In this document: in pieces, positions 6,493 to 8,683 of the stretch
Layout: every line of letters starts with the position of its first letter
Position numbering within the stretch: the stretch's first letter is position 1
From: Nitrospiria bacterium
GTDB lineage: Bacteria; Nitrospirota; Nitrospiria; Nitrospirales; UBA8639
Assembly: GCA_030430725.1 (NCBI GenBank)
Contig: JAUIKP010000117.1
Coordinates: forward strand, 1 to 8,683
DNA: 8,683 nucleotides
Direction of reading: 5' to 3'
The notes under the pieces: model-generated
What the model saw: the letters and a program-made list of their open reading frames with translations, nothing else
Told to the model about the DNA's origin: nothing
Database searches by the model: none
Made by a program: the position numbers and the translations under genes

Positions 6493-7252
6493 GGGCGTTG
6501 CGATGTACCATATTGGGAGAAGTGGCAGCACTGTGCTGTGTGACTTGCTCGCGAAGAACCCCAAAATTTCTTGGGAAGAAGAACCTTTTGAGCCTTTTTA
6601 CTCCGGGGGTTGGCGTGGAGGAAAACATCGACTGATGGGAAAGATCCTTTTGCGATCACCCAAGCTGGGCCTTCAGTTTAAACGTCAGTTTGGTAGGTGT
6701 GATTGGTTTGGCTTTGACGTTAAGTTTTACCATTGGAGAGATCAAAAGATTTCAACCCTGGATTCTTTGGGACTTTTGGAAAAAGCGGGATACGAGAGGG
6801 TGATAATCCTTAAGAGAAGAAATTTTTTGAGAAAAGTTGTCTCAAGCGTGATTGCATTGAAGCGAAAGTCCTATCATTCAGTCCAGGAGGGCTATGGAAA
6901 ATCAATTGGAAAAGTTGAGCTTGAAGTAGGTGGAATACTGATTGATGGTGATCGGATCCCTCTGCTTGAGCGTTTTGCCGGCTGGGATCGAAGCTTTGAC
7001 GAAATTCAACAAGGCTCCAAGAAGTATGGCCACCTTCACCTAAACTATGAGGACGACATCATGGCTGATCCTAGAGTAGCGTATAGAAAAGTATGTTCTT
7101 TCCTCGGAGTTGAGCCAGTGGAAGTTTCGAGTGACTTAAAACGGACGAACCCCTTTCCTCTTCCCGAATTAATTTCCAATTGGGAAGAGGTCTGTCACTG
7201 TTTATCAGGCACGAAATGGAGCTGGATGCTCGAAGAAATGGGAACTCCATAG
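6485..7252 (+). CDS. PAPS-dependent sulfotransferase, probably carbohydrate-modifying
   Basis: The 255-residue protein should move sulfate from 3'-phosphoadenosine 5'-phosphosulfate (PAPS) to a hydroxyl group, most likely on a sugar of the glycan made by its neighbours. MYHIGRSGSTVLCDLL (7-22) is the P-loop-like 5'-phosphosulfate-binding site at the N-terminus. ERVIILKRRNFLRKVVSS (104-121) matches the 3'-phosphate-binding region, with the conserved arginine and a serine about eight residues on. LNYEDDIMADPRVAY (186-200), FLGVEP (206-211) and RTNPFPLPELISNWEEV (220-236) are typical C-terminal motifs. Length is usual for short bacterial sulfotransferases. The start at 6485 was chosen because of the ribosome binding site and the position of the P-loop; the frame is open upstream to ATG 6437. 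It overlaps the GT61 gene by 8 nt. Acceptor specificity cannot be read from the sequence. Confidence 0.85.
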   Translation: MSKGVAMYHIGRSGSTVLCDLLAKNPKISWEEEPFEPFYSGGWRGGKHRLMGKILLRSPKLGLQFKRQFGRCDWFGFDVKFYHWRDQKISTLDSLGLLEKAGYERVIILKRRNFLRKVVSSVIALKRKSYHSVQEGYGKSIGKVELEVGGILIDGDRIPLLERFAGWDRSFDEIQQGSKKYGHLHLNYEDDIMADPRVAYRKVCSFLGVEPVEVSSDLKRTNPFPLPELISNWEEVCHCLSGTKWSWMLEEMGTP

Positions 7253-7413
7253 ACCTACATCTCGTAGAGTCAGGAGAGCGTCAATCACTGTGCCAAAATA
7301 ATCAGTAAGCCAAACTGATTCCTGCCTCCTGTAAATCATGGCAGTCCGGTAAGACTAGGCTTTTTTAACCCAAAACATCCATAACTACGTAAGAAAAGCA
7401 AAAATTACTTGAT
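7253..7413 (+). other. Intergenic region with nested inverted repeats, possible weak terminator
   Basis: The 161-base gap separates the sulfotransferase from the last GT2 gene. AATCAGT (7300-7306) pairs perfectly with ACTGATT (7314-7320) around a 7-base loop. CTGCC (7322-7326) faces GGCAG (7340-7344). AGTC (7343-7346) faces GACT (7353-7356), and a run of six T follows at 7361-7366. The T-run after a short stem could be a weak Rho-independent terminator, but the stems are short and A+T-rich. No clear promoter or ribosome binding site precedes the ATG at 7414. Confidence 0.3.
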
Positions 7414-8394
7414 ATGAATAATCCAACTGTTAGCATTCTCATTCCTTGCTACAATTCTTGTGATTGGATCGAGGGCGCAGTTGAAAGCGCCTTAAATCAG
7501 ACTTATCAGTCGATTGAAGTGCTAGTGGTTGACGATGGTTCGATAGATGGTTCCGCCGCGTTATTACGACAGTTTGGGTCCAAAATCGGGTTGATGACCC
7601 GGGGAAATCGGGGCGGAAATCCAACTCGAAACGAGTTGCTAGCGATGAGTAAGGGAGAGTGGATCCAATTTTTGGACGCCGATGACTACCTGACTCCGGA
7701 AAAAATTGCCCGGCAGATTAATGTTCTAAGTGCGACCAAAGATCCTGACCGGATTGATGTGATCTATTCGCCAGTCCGCACCGAGCATCACGAGGGTAGG
7801 GAATGTGTCAGGATTGAGTCGCCTCGGCAGCCTCTTTCTGATGACCCTTGGATTCTGCATGCACAGTGGGCGCTGACTCAGACTGGAGGTGCTCTTTTTA
7901 GAAAAGCGGCACTCGAAGAAGTCGGGGGTTGGAACGAGAAGCAAGCACGCTGCCAGGATAATGAGTTATTCCTGCGATTGTTACAAGGTGGGAAGATTTT
8001 TCTTCCCTGTCGGGATGCTGTTGCGGTTTATCGACGCTTCTCACATGGAACGGTGAGTAGCGGCAAAGGTGCTCTCCTGACTGATGAAATTCTTCGGATT
8101 CTAACCTTAACTGAGTCCCATCTGAGAGATCATTCAATGCTTACTGAGGATCGCCTAACTGCGATTAATGATCATCGTTTCCGATTGGCTCGAGGTCTTT
8201 GGTTGTCTGAATCTGAAAAGTCACGGGACATAGTAAAATTAATAAGGTGTGTACAACCAGATTTCAAGCTGCAGCCTAGTTCATTCGCTCCTAAAAGTTA
8301 TCGGATCTGTTTCAGGTTTTTGGGCTTTGAGGTGGCAGAAGTAATTGCGGCATTTAAGCGTCGAGTCATAAAGAAGCGAGATTATTTCCCCTAG
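7414..8394 (+). CDS. GT2-family (GT-A fold) glycosyltransferase
   Basis: The 326-residue protein is a canonical family 2 glycosyltransferase. VSILIPCYN (6-14) is the first strand; IEVLVVDDGSIDGS (34-47) carries the nucleotide-binding aspartates; RGNRGGNPTRNELLAMSKGEW (63-83) is the middle block; FLDADD (86-91) is the DXD-type metal site; and GGWNEKQARCQDNELFLRLL (171-190) contains the acidic catalytic-base region. The enzyme probably extends the same glycan from a nucleotide sugar in the cytoplasm. It has no membrane segment. It starts 161 bp after the sulfotransferase gene and may have its own promoter. The TAG stop (8392-8394) falls at the apparent edge of the IS630 element: TA would be the target dinucleotide and G the first IS base. 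The natural C-terminus could therefore have been altered, although the length is normal for the family. Confidence 0.9.
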   Translation: MNNPTVSILIPCYNSCDWIEGAVESALNQTYQSIEVLVVDDGSIDGSAALLRQFGSKIGLMTRGNRGGNPTRNELLAMSKGEWIQFLDADDYLTPEKIARQINVLSATKDPDRIDVIYSPVRTEHHEGRECVRIESPRQPLSDDPWILHAQWALTQTGGALFRKAALEEVGGWNEKQARCQDNELFLRLLQGGKIFLPCRDAVAVYRRFSHGTVSSGKGALLTDEILRILTLTESHLRDHSMLTEDRLTAINDHRFRLARGLWLSESEKSRDIVKLIRCVQPDFKLQPSSFAPKSYRICFRFLGFEVAEVIAAFKRRVIKKRDYFP

Positions 8395-8683
8395 TGTAGC
8401 CCGCTAAGCAGATTGTGAATTAACCAAGGAGGATTTCGCTCGTTTGACTTTTTCGAGGATATCGGACGCTTGAGCGGTCCAAATAAATGGCTTCGGGTTT
8501 TCATTATGAATCTCAATGTACCCAAGAATAGCCTCCTCCAGATCCGCGACGCTATGGAACACGCCACTCCGAATGCATCTCTCGGTAATGTCCCGGAAGA
8601 AACGCTCGACCATGTTGATCCATGAGGCACTCGTCGGCGTAAAATGCATGTGGATACGCGGATTTTTCATAAGCCACTCTTTC
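8394..8683 (-). mobile_element. IS630-family insertion sequence, 3' end, cut by window edge
   Basis: The segment carries the end of an IS630-type transposase in - orientation, facing the glycan cluster. IS630/Tc1-type elements insert at TA and duplicate it. A TA at 8392-8393 directly precedes GTGTAGCCCGCT, and the transposase stop lies about 10 bases inside, so the tip is plausibly at 8394. The opposite end lies outside the window, so the terminal repeat and the second TA could not be compared. The family is certain from the protein; the exact end is inferred. Confidence 0.65.
8404..8683 (-). CDS. IS630-family transposase, C-terminal part (partial)
   Basis: The frame is open at the right window edge and ends with TAG at 8406-8404, giving about 92 visible residues. 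It reads KEWLMKNPRIHMHFTPTSA and then SWINMVERFFRDITERCI, which is the hallmark C-terminal region of IS630-family DDE transposases. The glutamate of VERFF is the third catalytic acid. The end, with HNENPKPFIWTA and DILEKVKRA, is also typical. The two catalytic aspartates and the N-terminal HTH lie beyond the window, so I cannot tell whether the gene is intact. The ATG at 8670 is internal, because homology continues upstream of it (KEWL). It is convergent with the last GT2 gene. Confidence 0.92.
   Translation of the reverse strand, partial: KEWLMKNPRIHMHFTPTSASWINMVERFFRDITERCIRSGVFHSVADLEEAILGYIEIHNENPKPFIWTAQASDILEKVKRAKSSLVNSQSA

Noticed and set aside
611..8394. A novel defence, toxin-antitoxin or CRISPR-type system
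   Set aside because: All supported genes fit glycan synthesis or transposition; no nuclease, NTPase, toxin or regularly spaced repeat was seen.
8391..8630. A 79-codon - strand frame overlapping the IS630 transposase
   Set aside because: It is another reading frame of the same region; the 8404-8683 frame carries the clear IS630 motifs.

Overview
The window is a run of polysaccharide-assembly genes, all on the + strand, bounded by pieces of three different insertion sequences. The products are glycosyltransferases and a sulfotransferase, which points to a capsule, exopolysaccharide or other surface glycan that is probably sulfated. The GT9 (heptosyltransferase-like) protein hints at a Gram-negative-type envelope. 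Several genes have no clear Shine-Dalgarno sequence, and base composition varies from gene to gene. I cannot fix the phylum from this. Verrucomicrobiota or another Gram-negative environmental group is only a weak impression.

Left edge (1-575): the 5' end of an IS3-family element (first 12 codons of its orfA, leftward) abuts an N-terminal fragment of an ISL3-family transposase (also leftward). The IS3 tip seems to lie inside the ISL3 gene and to supply its premature stop. The probable outer end of the ISL3 element is at 575, only about 35 bp before the first glycan gene.

Glycan cluster (611-8394), in order: a GT-B-type glycosyltransferase-like protein (611-1927); a GT2-like transferase joined to it by an ATGA overlap (1924-2859); a GT9-like transferase (2970-3959); a second GT-B-type protein that is clearly a paralog of the first (4017-5255); a GT61/DUF563-type transferase (5392-6492); a sulfotransferase whose likely start overlaps the GT61 stop by 8 nt (6485-7252); and a classical GT2 transferase (7414-8394). 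The likely common job is stepwise assembly of an oligosaccharide unit on the cytoplasmic side of the membrane, with sulfation of one sugar. No initiating sugar-phosphate transferase, flippase, polymerase or export gene is present, so the pathway must continue outside the window.

Right edge (8394-8683): the C-terminal end of an IS630-family transposase on the - strand, convergent with the last GT2 gene and cut by the window end. Its tip may lie exactly at the GT2 stop codon.

The most notable points are the two divergent paralogs of an apparently unusual GT-B family flanking a GT2/GT9 pair, the GT61-sulfotransferase couple, the GC-rich centre (about 2970-5255) inside AT-richer flanks, and the IS junctions. 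No RNA gene, CRISPR array or defence system was seen.
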